From Paracidovorax konjaci (GTDB lineage Bacteria; Pseudomonadota; Gammaproteobacteria; Burkholderiales; Burkholderiaceae_C): a stretch of 64,000 nt of DNA. The DNA lies in assembly GCF_900112675.1 (NCBI RefSeq), contig NZ_FOMQ01000003.1, positions 310,001-374,000 of the forward strand, in the 5' to 3' direction. A program made the translations under genes and the position numbers. This document shows, in pieces, positions 31,074-39,879 of this stretch (position 1 is the stretch's first letter; every line of letters starts with the position of its first letter). The notes beneath the pieces were generated by a model. That model was not told where the DNA came from. It saw nothing but the letters and a program-made list of their open reading frames with translations, and did not search any database.

Positions 31074-32030
31074 ATGCCTTCGACGTCCCTTCTTGCCGCC
31101 CACGATTCCTTCACTGCAGACGCAGGCACCGCCCACCGGCCAGAGGCGGCCCGGCCGCTGTCGCGCCGCCGGATGATCGGTGCCGGCGCGGCCCTGGTGG
31201 CCGCGCAGGCCTGGCCGGCTCGGGCCGCCGACCGTGCCGCATCCGGCGCACGCGCCGCGGCGGCCGGCGTCTGGCCGCGCGCGCTGGCAGTGCCGGGCGG
31301 CGTGGCGCGGCTCTCGCTCGGGCCCGCGGCGGAGCGGCCGCAGGCGCATGCGGGCGACGTGCCGGTCCTGGTGGTGGGCGACATGATCGAATGGACGGCC
31401 ATCGTCGGCATCCCGCTGTCGGCGCCCGTGGGCACCGCATCGGTCCGCGTGCAGGTGGCGGGCGAGGCACCGCGCACCATCCACTACACCGTGGCACCCA
31501 AGCAGTACCGGGAGCAGCGGCTGACCGTGGCCCCGCGCACGGTGGATCTCTCCGAGCAGGACACGGCGCGTTTCGAGCGCGAGCGCGCCCACCAGCAGCA
31601 GGTGGTGGCAGCCTTCAGCACGCCGCTGCCGGCGGCGGACGGCCTCGCGATGCGCCAGCCGGTGCCGGGCCGGCGCTCCAGTTCGTTCGGCCTGCGCCGC
31701 GTGTTCAACGGGCAGGCCCGCAATCCGCACAGCGGCATGGACATCGCGGCGGCCACGGGCACGCCGGTGGTGGCGCCGCTGCCGGGCCGCGTGATCGACA
31801 CCGGCGACTACTTCTTCAACGGCGGCACCGTCTGGCTGGACCACGGCGGCGGCCTGCTCACCATGGTCTGCCACCTGAGCGCCATCGACGTGCAGGTGGG
31901 CGACACGCTCCAGACCGGCGAGGCCTTCTGCAAGGTGGGCGCCACCGGCCGCGTCACCGGGCCGCACCTGCACTGGGGCGTGATGCTCAACCGCACGATG
32001 GTGGACCCGGCGCTGTTCCTGCCGGCATGA
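31074..32030 (+). CDS. M23-family peptidoglycan endopeptidase, Tat-like signal
   Basis: 318 residues. The N-terminus has a twin-arginine-like signal (LSRRRMIGAGAALVAAQAWPARA). The C-terminal M23 (LytM) domain carries the zinc ligands in NPHSGMDIAAATGTPVVAP and GPHLHWGVMLNRT. An N-terminal beta domain (residues about 55-160, ending TVAPKQYREQRLTVAPRTVDL) matches the pattern of secreted M23 peptidases of betaproteobacteria. Cleaves peptidoglycan crosslinks. It is divergent from clsB with 142 bp between starts. A dispersed repeat begins 10 bp after its stop. Confidence 0.9.
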   Translation: MPSTSLLAAHDSFTADAGTAHRPEAARPLSRRRMIGAGAALVAAQAWPARAADRAASGARAAAAGVWPRALAVPGGVARLSLGPAAERPQAHAGDVPVLVVGDMIEWTAIVGIPLSAPVGTASVRVQVAGEAPRTIHYTVAPKQYREQRLTVAPRTVDLSEQDTARFERERAHQQQVVAAFSTPLPAADGLAMRQPVPGRRSSSFGLRRVFNGQARNPHSGMDIAAATGTPVVAPLPGRVIDTGDYFFNGGTVWLDHGGGLLTMVCHLSAIDVQVGDTLQTGEAFCKVGATGRVTGPHLHWGVMLNRTMVDPALFLPA

Positions 32031-32039
32031 TGGCCATCC

Positions 32040-32097
32040 GCTATCTAATTGATAGCAAACTATTCAATGAATCCGGCGGCATGGAGCACAAAACACT
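32040..32097 (+). repeat. 58-bp dispersed repeat, copy A
   Basis: GCTATC-TAATT-GATAGC hairpin, then ATGAATCCGGCGGCATGGAG and a CAAAACAC end. It fills the gap between the M23 gene and the convergent TgpA-like gene, whose stop codon abuts it. Confidence 0.85.
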
Positions 32098-33432
32098 TCA
32101 TACCTCCCGTGTGCCCGCAGGTCGTCGGGCCCTCGCGCGGCGCGGCGTTTTCGTGCGCCAGCGGATGTCGCCCACGGCCTGCACGGCCTGGTACAGGTAA
32201 CGCGCGTCCCGGGCCGTCGCCCGGCTGCGGCCGAACCGGACGGCGCCGTAGCGCTCCAGGGCCTCTTCGGTCCAGCGGCGCGCCACCGCGGAATCGGTCG
32301 CCGCACCGAGCCAGTGCTCGCGCAGCGATTGCCCCGGGGCCTCGGGATGCCCGGTGCCGCGCAGGCAGGCGTCCATGGCCCGCACCGTGCACTGCATCGA
32401 CCGCAGGGGCCGCCATCCGGCCAGGAGCGCGGCCAGCACCAGCCATGCCGTCCACGCGATCCGCCTGCGCTGCCGCCACAGCCACCACGCCAGCAACACC
32501 ACCAGCGCCAGCAGCCAGGGCGGAACGGCCGCCGCCGCGGCGCGGGCCGCGTTCATGGCGCGCTGCGCGCCATCGACGAGGCCCTGGAGCAGCTCGCGCT
32601 GCCAGGCCGGCATCGTGAAATCGCGGCCCAGCTCGGCGCGCATCTGCCCCAGCATCCGCTCCCACGGATCGGCGGCACCCGAAGACGCTGCCGCAGCGCC
32701 GCCGCCTCCGGACGGTGCCTGGGGCCCAGACGGCCCGGCGCTTGCGGAGCCCGCAGGCGGCTTCCACAGCCCGCTGTCGGCGCCCGGGGGCAGGAACCCG
32801 AAACCCAGCACCGGGGGACGCGGCGCGAACAGGAACAGCGCGCAGGCCAGCACCAGGGCGGTGCCGATGAACGCACCGGTCAGCGGCAGCGTCACCCGCC
32901 AGGACAGCCCGCCGCGCGCCGCGTGCTGCCACGCCAGCGCCAGGCCGCCCAGCCACCAGGCGGGGCCCAGGTAGAGCCAGAGGGTCCAGTTGGCGTTCCA
33001 GTGGGACGCCACCATGAAGCTCACGGCGAAGACGGCCACCAGGGCCAGGTGCAGGTCGCGCTCGGTGGCCATGCGCGGGGCGCGCGCCCCGGTGGCGACC
33101 AGCAGGGCGAGGCAGACCCACCGGGGAAACGTGTACATCAGCGGGCCCACCAGCAGCACGAGCACGCCCAGGACGGCCATGCCGCGCGCCACGGCCGATG
33201 CGGTGCGGCCGCCGCGCGACCGGTGCCATGCGCCCGCGCCGAAGCCGCACAGCGCCCATCCGAGCCACAGGAGCGACTCGGTACCGAAGCCGTGGTGGCG
33301 CCGGTCGAGGTAGGCGAAGGCCCAGGCCACGCAGACGAAACATCCACCTGCCAGGAGCACGGGCCCGGCCCCTGCGAGCGGCGCCGATTCCGGGGCCGCG
33401 GACGCTTTCACAGCGGTAGGTGCGCGGCTCAT
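32098..33432 (-). CDS. TgpA-like membrane protein lacking a transglutaminase core
   Basis: 444 residues. N-terminal half has about seven membrane helices resembling the DUF3488 domain of TgpA (VLVLLVGPLMYTFPRWVCLALLV; VFAVSFMVASHWNANWTLWLYLGPAWW). A Gly/Ala/Pro-rich linker and one further pair of helices lead to a C-terminal cytoplasmic helical region (CLRGTGHPEAPGQSLREHWLGAA...ALERYGAVRFG) of DUF4129 type. The periplasmic Cys-His-Asp transglutaminase domain that normally lies between is absent. The start overlaps the stop of the DUF58 gene (ATGA). With MoxR and DUF58 it forms a three-gene operon of a type linked to envelope integrity and stress. Confidence 0.8.
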   Translation of the reverse strand: MSRAPTAVKASAAPESAPLAGAGPVLLAGGCFVCVAWAFAYLDRRHHGFGTESLLWLGWALCGFGAGAWHRSRGGRTASAVARGMAVLGVLVLLVGPLMYTFPRWVCLALLVATGARAPRMATERDLHLALVAVFAVSFMVASHWNANWTLWLYLGPAWWLGGLALAWQHAARGGLSWRVTLPLTGAFIGTALVLACALFLFAPRPPVLGFGFLPPGADSGLWKPPAGSASAGPSGPQAPSGGGGAAAASSGAADPWERMLGQMRAELGRDFTMPAWQRELLQGLVDGAQRAMNAARAAAAAVPPWLLALVVLLAWWLWRQRRRIAWTAWLVLAALLAGWRPLRSMQCTVRAMDACLRGTGHPEAPGQSLREHWLGAATDSAVARRWTEEALERYGAVRFGRSRATARDARYLYQAVQAVGDIRWRTKTPRRARARRPAGTREV

Positions 33433-34604
33433 GCGACCTCCGCCAGCGCAACGCCGAAGCCCGCGCGCAGCACCGCATCGCCAAGGCGCGTGGACGCCGC
33501 CCCTCCGGGCGCGCTGGCGCCCTCCGGCCGGGGGGCGGTGGCGATGCACACCACCAGCGGGCAGCGCACTGCGGCGAAGGACTGCAGCGCACGCACCGCC
33601 ACGTCGGGCGCGGTGCCGGCCGGCAGGACCACGGCGACCTGCTCGCCGGCACGCACCTCTGCCGCCAGGGCCAAGGCGGCGGGGATCCAGCCGCCCTCCG
33701 CATCCACTGCCCCGGAGAACACGTCGCGCACCTCGCCCGGTGTCTGCAGCACCCTGCGGCCGGGGCCGCTGCCCAGCCACACCTGCACGCCTTGCAGCAG
33801 GGCCGCGTCGCACAGCCCCACCGCCATGCGCACCGCCTGCTCCGCCTCGCTGTCCGGATCACCCACGCCGTGCCCGGCCGAAAGCGCCACCAGCAGGCGC
33901 AGCCGGACCGAGCCCGTGTGCAGGAACTGCTGCAGGATCAGTTGCCCGGCCCGCGCCGAGGCCGGCCAGCTCACGCGCGCCACGGCCTCGCCCGGCTGGC
34001 AGGCACGCAGGCTGCCCAGCTCGTAGGACGGCCCCACGGCCCGCGTGGTGCGTTCGCCCAACGGGTCTTCGACGGCGATCCAGGGCACGGGCCAGCGCAG
34101 CGGCACCGCACGGGGCCGCACGCGCACCGCCACGTCGCCCACCGCGGCGCGGTGCCCCGCGCGCACCAGCCCCAGCGGGAAGCTGCTCGACAGCCGCACC
34201 GCCGTCAGGCGGTAGTGGCCCCGGCAGGCAAAGCCCGCTTCCAGGCCATCCACGGGCCGACCGGCACGCAGCAGGGGCACGACGTGGCGGCGGACGGTCC
34301 GCCGGCCCGCCCATTCCCACTCGGTCTCGATCTCCACCATGAAGGCCGGCCAGGGCACGGCGCGCTCCAGCCGCAGGCCGAGGGGGCACGGTTCGCCTTC
34401 CTCCAGCACCCGGACCTGCGCCTCGGGCAGGTGGACGGTGGTGCCGCGCAGCGACAGCCAGGGCAGCAAAAAGCCCAGCAGCGTGACCATGCCCAGGAAC
34501 AGGAACATGCCGTAGAAAGTCGGGTCCTGCCGGTTCAGCGCGGCCGCCAGCAGCACCGCCGAGAGCGCGATCAGCACGCGCGGGCGTGAAAGCCACCGTT
34601 CCAT
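33429..34604 (-). CDS. DUF58 domain protein (von Willebrand-type) of the MoxR operon
   Basis: 391 residues. Two membrane helices at the N-terminus (VLIALSAVLLAAAL; MFLFLGMVTLLGFLLPWL), then a beta-rich region and the DUF58 segment DPLGERTTRAVGPSYELGSLRACQPGEAVARVSWPASARAGQL, followed by a vWA-like fold. DUF58 proteins always accompany MoxR ATPases and are thought to be their substrate or adaptor. It starts 2 bp after the moxR stop and overlaps the TgpA-like gene. Confidence 0.88.
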   Translation of the reverse strand: MERWLSRPRVLIALSAVLLAAALNRQDPTFYGMFLFLGMVTLLGFLLPWLSLRGTTVHLPEAQVRVLEEGEPCPLGLRLERAVPWPAFMVEIETEWEWAGRRTVRRHVVPLLRAGRPVDGLEAGFACRGHYRLTAVRLSSSFPLGLVRAGHRAAVGDVAVRVRPRAVPLRWPVPWIAVEDPLGERTTRAVGPSYELGSLRACQPGEAVARVSWPASARAGQLILQQFLHTGSVRLRLLVALSAGHGVGDPDSEAEQAVRMAVGLCDAALLQGVQVWLGSGPGRRVLQTPGEVRDVFSGAVDAEGGWIPAALALAAEVRAGEQVAVVLPAGTAPDVAVRALQSFAAVRCPLVVCIATAPRPEGASAPGGAASTRLGDAVLRAGFGVALAEVA

Positions 34605-34606
34605 CG

Positions 34607-35557
34607 TCAACGGGGCGTGCGCTGGCTCTGCAGGATCTCCTCGATCAGCGCGGCCGGCGGCCGGGCGGGAGCCCCCTGGTTGTGCGGCACGATGCGGTGG
34701 GCCAGCACGGCGGGCGCCACCTCGCGCACCACGGCAGGATCCACGTAGTCGCGGCCGCGGATGCAACTCAACGCGCGCGCCACCCGGGCCAGCCCCAGCG
34801 TGCCGCGCGGACTGGCACCGGCCCGGATGCCGGGGTGCTGCCGCGTGGCCCCCACGATGCCGGCGATGAACGCCGCCACCTCGGGAGTGATCGCCGCCGC
34901 ATGCGCCTGCGCCGCCAGCCGCGCGAACCCTGCGGCATCGCACACCGGCCGGAGTTGCTCGATCGGGTGCGCGAACTGCTGGTCGTGGATCAGCCCGGCC
35001 TCGGTCTGCGCATCGGGATAGCCCAGCGACAGGCGGACGAGGAACCGGTCGAGCTGCGCCTCGGGCAGCGGGTACGTGCCCGCCATGTCGATGGGGTTCT
35101 GCGTGGCGATCACCGCGAAGGGCGCGGGCAGGCGCAGGGTCTGGCCGTCCAGCGTGATCTGCCCTTCCTCCATGCATTCGAGCAGTGCGGACTGCGCGCG
35201 GGGGTTGGCGCGGTTGATCTCGTCGGCCAGCACCACGTGGCTGAAGACCGGCCCGGGCCGCAGCGTGAAGCTGCCGTCCTTGGGGTTGTAGACCGGCCCG
35301 CCCAGGATGTCGGACGGCATGAGGTCGGCCGTGAACTGGATCCGCTTGCACGACAGGCCGATGGAGACCGCCAGCGCGCGCGCCAGCATGGTCTTGCCCA
35401 GGCCGGGAACATCCTCGATCAGCACGTGCCCGCCGGCCACGATGGCCGCCAGGGCCAGTTCGATCTGCGCGCGCTTGCCCTTGAGAACTCGTTCGATGTT
35501 GTGAATCACCTGCTGCGCCAACGCGGCGGCCTGGTCTTTGTCCTGCATGCTGTCCAT
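34607..35557 (-). CDS. MoxR-family AAA+ ATPase
   Basis: 316 residues. Walker A: EDVPGLGKTMLARAL; Walker B: VVLADEINRANPRAQSALLECMEEGQIT; sensor 1 ATQNPIDMAGTYPLPEAQLDRF; sensor 2 SPRGTLGLARVARAL. MoxR chaperone-like ATPases act with vWA proteins in metal cofactor insertion, stress response or complex maturation. First gene of an operon with the DUF58 and TgpA-like genes. ATG at 35557 (MDSMQDKDQ) is chosen; 35548 is possible. Confidence 0.94.
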   Translation of the reverse strand: MDSMQDKDQAAALAQQVIHNIERVLKGKRAQIELALAAIVAGGHVLIEDVPGLGKTMLARALAVSIGLSCKRIQFTADLMPSDILGGPVYNPKDGSFTLRPGPVFSHVVLADEINRANPRAQSALLECMEEGQITLDGQTLRLPAPFAVIATQNPIDMAGTYPLPEAQLDRFLVRLSLGYPDAQTEAGLIHDQQFAHPIEQLRPVCDAAGFARLAAQAHAAAITPEVAAFIAGIVGATRQHPGIRAGASPRGTLGLARVARALSCIRGRDYVDPAVVREVAPAVLAHRIVPHNQGAPARPPAALIEEILQSQRTPR

Positions 35558-35668
35558 CCCTGTAGAAGGCGGCGATTCTAGGTTGGCCGCTGCGCCTTTC
35601 CGCCGGCCCGCGCCGCATCTGTCCCTACACTCGCCGCAGCCACCCCGTCTCCGCCCTCTCCTGCACCG

Positions 35669-36277
35669 ATGCCCCGCCATTCTTCCCTGCGCTCCGCCCC
35701 CCGCCCCGGCCCGGCCGCACCCACCCGCCTGCTGCGCTTCCACAAGCCCTACGGCGTGCTGAGCCAGTTCACGCCCGAGGGCCGCTGGCGCGGGCTGAAG
35801 GATTTCATCGACCTGCCGGGCGTGTACGTGGCGGGCCGGCTCGACGCCGACAGCGAGGGCCTGCTGCTGCTCACCAACGACGGCGCGCTGCAGGCGCGCA
35901 TCGCCGATCCGCGGTTCAAGATGGACAAGACCTACTGGGTGCAGGTGGAGGGCGTGCCGGACGAGGCCGCGCTGCAGGCGCTGCGGCAGGGCGTGCCACT
36001 GAACGACGGGCCCACCCTGCCCGCGCAGGCGCGGCGGCTGGAGGCCGCGCCGCCCGTGGGCGATCGCGACCCGCCGATCCGCGTGCGCCAGCACATCCCC
36101 GACACCTGGATCGAACTCGTGATCCGCGAGGGCCGCAACCGGCAGGTGCGGCGCATGACGGCCGCCGTGGGGCACCCCACGCTGCGGCTGGTGCGCGCGG
36201 CCATCGGGCCGTATGCGCTGGAAGGGCTCGCGCCGGGCACTTGGGCCGACGCGGCGCCCGTACTGCCACGCCCTTGA
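35669..36277 (+). CDS. rluE: 23S rRNA pseudouridine(2457) synthase, RluE/RsuA family
   Basis: 202 residues. Family motifs: RFHKPYGVLSQFTPEGRWRGLKDFI, the catalytic-Asp motif VAGRLDADSEGLLLLTNDG, and VIREGRNRQVRRMTAAVGHPTLRLVR. No S4 domain, as expected for RluE. It modifies uridine in the peptidyl-transferase region of 23S rRNA. ATG at 35669 gives a basic 22-residue extension; a shorter start is possible but no other ATG is available nearby. Confidence 0.9.
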   Translation: MPRHSSLRSAPRPGPAAPTRLLRFHKPYGVLSQFTPEGRWRGLKDFIDLPGVYVAGRLDADSEGLLLLTNDGALQARIADPRFKMDKTYWVQVEGVPDEAALQALRQGVPLNDGPTLPAQARRLEAAPPVGDRDPPIRVRQHIPDTWIELVIREGRNRQVRRMTAAVGHPTLRLVRAAIGPYALEGLAPGTWADAAPVLPRP

Positions 36278-36278
36278 A

Positions 36279-36386
36279 GCGGCCAGCAAAACTCTTCTGG
36301 CGTTGTTGCCGCGTCTTGTCGTACTACCCGTACTGCCTGCGACGCAGCGCCTGGCCAGAACCGCTTCGCTGAGTTTTGTTGGCCGC
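36279..36386. repeat. Inverted-repeat element of about 108 bp
   Basis: Starts GCGGCCAGCAAAACTC and ends with the inverted match GAGTTTTGTTGGCCGC (one mismatch), with a second inner match TTCTGGC / GCCAGAA. The centre (GTCGTACTACCCGTACTGCC) is also partly palindromic. It begins 2 bp after the rluE stop and fills the gap to the convergent lipoprotein gene. No ORF. It looks like a short non-autonomous or REP-like element; a large folded terminator is the alternative. Confidence 0.65.
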
Positions 36387-36408
36387 TCTTGGCCGGAGCG
36401 CGGCGCGC

Positions 36409-37236
36409 TCAGGCCCCTGGCGCCAGGCGCCGCACCTCGAAATCGCGGATCTGGAAATGGCTGGTGGTGGTGCGCAGCGCGAACCAGCCTTCCCGGTAGG
36501 GCGATGGGTCGGCGTACGAAAACACCAGCGCGTCGTTCGCATACCAGCGCAGCGTGGCCGGGTCGCCCGCGGTGGCGGCGCGCGAGACGATGCGCACGCG
36601 CGTCGGCTGGCCGGCCACCAGCGTGGTGGCGGCGGTCATGGCGCCGGCGCGGTCGTCGGCCGTGGCGCTGCCGGGCGCGGCATAGCCGGTGATCTGCGGG
36701 CGGCTGTCGGTGCCGTCGTTGCGGCGCAGGCGCGTGGTGGTGTTGCCGTTGGCGCCAAAGCCCACGTAGTAGAGCCGGACCGGGTTGTAGGCGTTGAGGG
36801 AGCCGTCGAACGTGCCGCGCGTGGGGTCGCCGTCCGCAGTGCGCGGATCGGTGGCGTTCCAGAACATGTTCAGGTCGGAGATGCGGTCCACAAACCGCGT
36901 ACCGGCAAAGGTGGCCGGAATCGGCGTGGCGGTGAAGCGGATCTCGTAGTCGCCCGCGAACGGCTGGCGGAACCACAGCGTGGCCCCCGAGGGCTGGACG
37001 ATGTCCAGCACGCCGCCCGTGGCGGTGACCGTGCCGGCGGCATCCTGCTGCTCGATCTTCCAGCGGGCGGTGCCGCCCGAGAAATCGTCGCGCGCGATCA
37101 GGTCGGAGCCGTCGCTGCCGCCGCAGGCCGCCAGGCCCGTGCAGGCCGCGGCCACGAGGGCGCACAGCACGGCGCGGCGGGGAATGGGCGAAAGCGCAGA
37201 AGGGTTCGGGGAAGGCATCCGCAGGGTCTGGGCCAT
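36409..37236 (-). CDS. Lipoprotein with DUF6250-like beta-sandwich domain
   Basis: About 275 residues. Lipoprotein signal with CTGLAACGG (lipobox LAAC). The mature chain (IARDDFSGGTARWKIEQQDAAGTVTATGGVLDI...FRQPFAGDYEIRFTATPIP...DLNMFWNATDP...WFALRTTTSHFQIRDFEVRRL) resembles the DUF6250 domain found in bacterial carbohydrate-active proteins with a concanavalin-like fold. Catalytic residues are not evident; polysaccharide binding or lyase activity is possible. Start choice between 37236 and 37218 is open. Confidence 0.75.
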   Translation of the reverse strand: MAQTLRMPSPNPSALSPIPRRAVLCALVAAACTGLAACGGSDGSDLIARDDFSGGTARWKIEQQDAAGTVTATGGVLDIVQPSGATLWFRQPFAGDYEIRFTATPIPATFAGTRFVDRISDLNMFWNATDPRTADGDPTRGTFDGSLNAYNPVRLYYVGFGANGNTTTRLRRNDGTDSRPQITGYAAPGSATADDRAGAMTAATTLVAGQPTRVRIVSRAATAGDPATLRWYANDALVFSYADPSPYREGWFALRTTTSHFQIRDFEVRRLAPGA

Positions 37237-37267
37237 GGCAAAAGGCGCCATCTTGGCCCCCGGGCAC

Positions 37268-37304
37268 CGCATGGCCTTGCGCGTTTTTCGAGCAAGGCCA
37301 TGCG
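37268..37304. repeat. Long perfect hairpin between divergent genes
   Basis: CGCATGGCCTTGC / GCAAGGCCATGCG, a perfect 13-bp inverted repeat with an 11-base loop (GCGTTTTTCGA). It lies between the divergent lipoprotein and Sel1-repeat genes, where a terminator is not expected, so an operator or REP-like element is more likely. Confidence 0.6.
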
Positions 37305-37406
37305 GCGCCCGCCGCTCGGTGACAATCGCGCCCGCACGCACGCTCCCGCCGTGCCCACCGCCCGACCCCACCGCCCCTTCTTCCGCATCCGCCCTACCGC
37401 ACAGCC

Positions 37407-38555
37407 ATGACCGGCGAACCACGAACGACGGCCGCACCTTCCGGCCCGGGCGCCCCCCGCAGCCCATCCACCGCACCGGCCGCCCTGGCGCTGGACAACC
37501 TGTCGCTGGTACCGATGGACACCGGCGGCCCGGCCGGCGCGGCCCCCGCCCCCGCTGCGGCCGATGCCGCCGCGCAGGATTGCCCGCGCTGCCACTACCG
37601 CCGGCAGCCGTCCGACACCGCCGCGGCCTGGCAATGCCCGCGCTGCGGCGTGGCCTACAGCAAGGCCAGGGCACCCGCGCCGGTCTCGCCGCGCACGGCA
37701 CCGGAGTCCTCCGGCACGGTGGCGGCCGGCGCTTCGCGGCGGCAGCGCAGCGAAGCGCCCGTGGCCGCGGCAGGGATGCCGGCGCGGCGCGCGAAGACCA
37801 TGCGCGACTGGCCCTGGATCTGGCTGGCCCTGCTGGGCGCGGCCGCGGTGCTGGGCGGGCTGCTGGTCTGGAAGTCCGGCCACGACCGGCAGCGCGCTGC
37901 CGACCGCGCCGCACGCCAGGAGGCCGATGCCCGCGCGGCCCAGGTGGCGCAGGTGCGCGAGGCGCAGGACCTGGATACGCGCATCAGCGACCTTCATCGC
38001 ACCTGGCGCAGCAGCCAGGGCATGGCCGAACTGCCCGCCGTGCAGGCGCTGGCCGAGGCCGGCCACGCGCGCGCGATGGTGCTGCTGGGCACGATGCTGA
38101 CCGAGTCGCGCGGCATCCCCCGGAACCGGCCGGAGGCCGTGCGCTGGCTGGAGCAGGCGGCCGGGTCGGGCTCTGCCCTGGCGGCCGTGCGCCTGGGCGC
38201 GCTCTATGAGCAGGCCGGCGACGGCGAGCCGCGCCAGCTCTCGCGCGCCGAGCACTGGTACCTGCGCGCCGCGCGGCAGGGCGATGCGTCCGCCCTCTAC
38301 AGCCTGGGCGCGCTCTATGCGCGCGGCGGCGATGCCGTGCTGCAGCGCCCGATCGATGCCTGGATGCTGCTGGAGCTGGCCGCACGCGCCCAGGCGGCCC
38401 AGGGCCCGGAAGACCCGCTCCTGCCCGCCGGCCACAGCGCCTTCGCCTCGCGATCCACGCAGGCCCGGCTGACCGCCACGCTGGGCACCCACGACACCGC
38501 GGAAGCGAAGCGCCGCGCCGACGCCTGGAAGCCCGGCCAGCCGCTCGGGATCTGA
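37407..38555 (+). CDS. Zinc-ribbon, membrane-anchored Sel1-repeat protein
   Basis: 382 residues. N-terminal half: a disordered Pro/Ala segment, then a zinc ribbon CPRCHYRRQP...WQCPRCGVAY (four Cys), then one membrane helix (WPWIWLALLGAAAVLGGLLVW, about residues 135-155). The C-terminal part has Sel1-type repeats: GHARAMVLLGTMLTESRGIPRNRPEAVRWLEQAA, ALAAVRLGALYEQAGDGEPRQLSRAEHWYLRAA, DASALYSLGALYARGG. Such proteins act as scaffolds; target unknown. Confidence 0.82.
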   Translation: MTGEPRTTAAPSGPGAPRSPSTAPAALALDNLSLVPMDTGGPAGAAPAPAAADAAAQDCPRCHYRRQPSDTAAAWQCPRCGVAYSKARAPAPVSPRTAPESSGTVAAGASRRQRSEAPVAAAGMPARRAKTMRDWPWIWLALLGAAAVLGGLLVWKSGHDRQRAADRAARQEADARAAQVAQVREAQDLDTRISDLHRTWRSSQGMAELPAVQALAEAGHARAMVLLGTMLTESRGIPRNRPEAVRWLEQAAGSGSALAAVRLGALYEQAGDGEPRQLSRAEHWYLRAARQGDASALYSLGALYARGGDAVLQRPIDAWMLLELAARAQAAQGPEDPLLPAGHSAFASRSTQARLTATLGTHDTAEAKRRADAWKPGQPLGI

Positions 38556-38571
38556 CGGGCAGCGCCGCGGC

Positions 38572-39237
38572 TCAGCGGCGGCGCCACCAGAAGAACAGCG
38601 CCAGGAAGACCACCCCGGTCAGCAGCGGCGCCCAGGCCATCACCATCTCCACCGGCGAGGAGGCGCGCATGCCCGACCACACCTCGATGCGCACACGGTC
38701 GATGCGCAGGTTGCGGGCGGCGGCGAATTCGGCCACGGGCGCGAGCCGGCGGTCGGCCTTGAAGCTCACCGGCGGCGCCGCACCCGCCATCTCCACCGCC
38801 TGCCCGGCGCGCACGCCCTTGCGCACGATTTCCGGAACGATGTTCACCCGGGCGCTGCCGTCGATGGACCAGCCGGCCATCCAGCGCGATCCCGCGTCGC
38901 CGTCGTTCAGGGCAACGCCGGAGACCTTCAGCACGAGGGTGTAGGGATTGCCGCTTGCGGGCAGGTCGATCTCCGGGCCGGTGTAGGCCTGGGTGTCGGC
39001 GAACACCATGCCACCCGGCGGCAGACCCGCCGCCGCGACCTCGCCCTTCTTCTCCTGGAACCGAGCGAGCCGGACCAGCGCCTCGGTGGGCATCTCGACC
39101 ACTTCCACCATGCGTTTGCCCCAGGGCTCGTCCTTGGCGGCGGACAGCAGCGGCCAGGCGATGCCGGCGATCGCCATGGCCGCGGCGGCGGCCCATCGGG
39201 CGCCGGAGCCGGCGCGTTGCAGGAAAGAAAAAGGCAT
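38572..39237 (-). CDS. Hypothetical membrane/periplasmic protein with two terminal helices
   Basis: 221 residues, not recognised. An N-terminal hydrophobic segment (WAAAAAMAIAGIAWPLLSA) serves as signal or anchor; a periplasmic domain follows (EPWGKRMVEVVEMPTEALVRLARFQ ... WSIDGSARVNIVPEIVRKGVRAG); a C-terminal helix (MVMAWAPLLTGVVFLALFFWWRRR) ends in four basic residues. Ends convergent with, and 17 bp from, the Sel1-repeat gene. Confidence 0.65.
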   Translation of the reverse strand: MPFSFLQRAGSGARWAAAAAMAIAGIAWPLLSAAKDEPWGKRMVEVVEMPTEALVRLARFQEKKGEVAAAGLPPGGMVFADTQAYTGPEIDLPASGNPYTLVLKVSGVALNDGDAGSRWMAGWSIDGSARVNIVPEIVRKGVRAGQAVEMAGAAPPVSFKADRRLAPVAEFAAARNLRIDRVRIEVWSGMRASSPVEMVMAWAPLLTGVVFLALFFWWRRR

Positions 39238-39447
39238 GGGATGGAACGGCACGAAAAGAAGGGGGATCGGCGGCTGGCACGCAGCCCGGCGGGCGCCGGC
39301 AGCCGCGAAAGCGCGGGCAAGTGTATCCAGCTGTGGCCGCGGCGCAGCGCCCTGCGCGGCATGGCGTGCCGCGGCCGAACGAAACGACACACCGCGCCCC
39401 GGGCGTGCGCCGCGGGGCCGTATAGTTCGCCGCTTTTTTCCTGCGCC

Positions 39448-39879
39448 ATGCCCCTCGCCGCTTCCGCCCTGCTCTGCCTCGTCATCGCCGTGAGCGATGG
39501 CGACACCCTCACCGCCCGCTGCGGAGACCATCGGCCCGTCAGGGTGCGCATCGCCGCCATCGACGCGCCGGAGCGCCGCCAGGCCTTCGGCGACCGCGCC
39601 CGCGCGGCGCTGCTGCGGCTGTGCCTGCGCCAGACGGCGCAACTGCGCACCGTGGCGCGCGACGATTACGGCCGCACGGTCGCCCACGTGCGCTGCGCCG
39701 GGCAGGACGTGGCCGGCGCGCAGGTGGGCTCGGGGCTCGCCTGGGTATATGCGCCGCGCTCCCGGCCCGATGCGCGGCTGGCGGCGCTGCAGCGGCAGGC
39801 CCAGGCGCGCCGCGCGGGACTGTGGTCGCAGGCGCGTCCCCAGGCCCCCTGGGACTACCGGCGCCGCGCCAGACGCTGA
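39448..39879 (+). CDS. Secreted thermonuclease-like (SNase) protein
   Basis: 143 residues. Short hydrophobic N-terminus (MPLAASALLCLVIAVSDG) followed by the staphylococcal-nuclease fold: VSDGDTLTARCGDHRPVRVRIAAIDAPERRQAFG (Asp and catalytic Arg), RDDYGRTVAHVRCAGQDVAGAQVGSGLAWVY (catalytic Arg/Glu region) and a Trp-rich tail. Likely a calcium-dependent nuclease, exported or envelope-associated. ATG at 39448 is chosen because upstream sequence lacks coding character. Confidence 0.85.
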   Translation: MPLAASALLCLVIAVSDGDTLTARCGDHRPVRVRIAAIDAPERRQAFGDRARAALLRLCLRQTAQLRTVARDDYGRTVAHVRCAGQDVAGAQVGSGLAWVYAPRSRPDARLAALQRQAQARRAGLWSQARPQAPWDYRRRARR

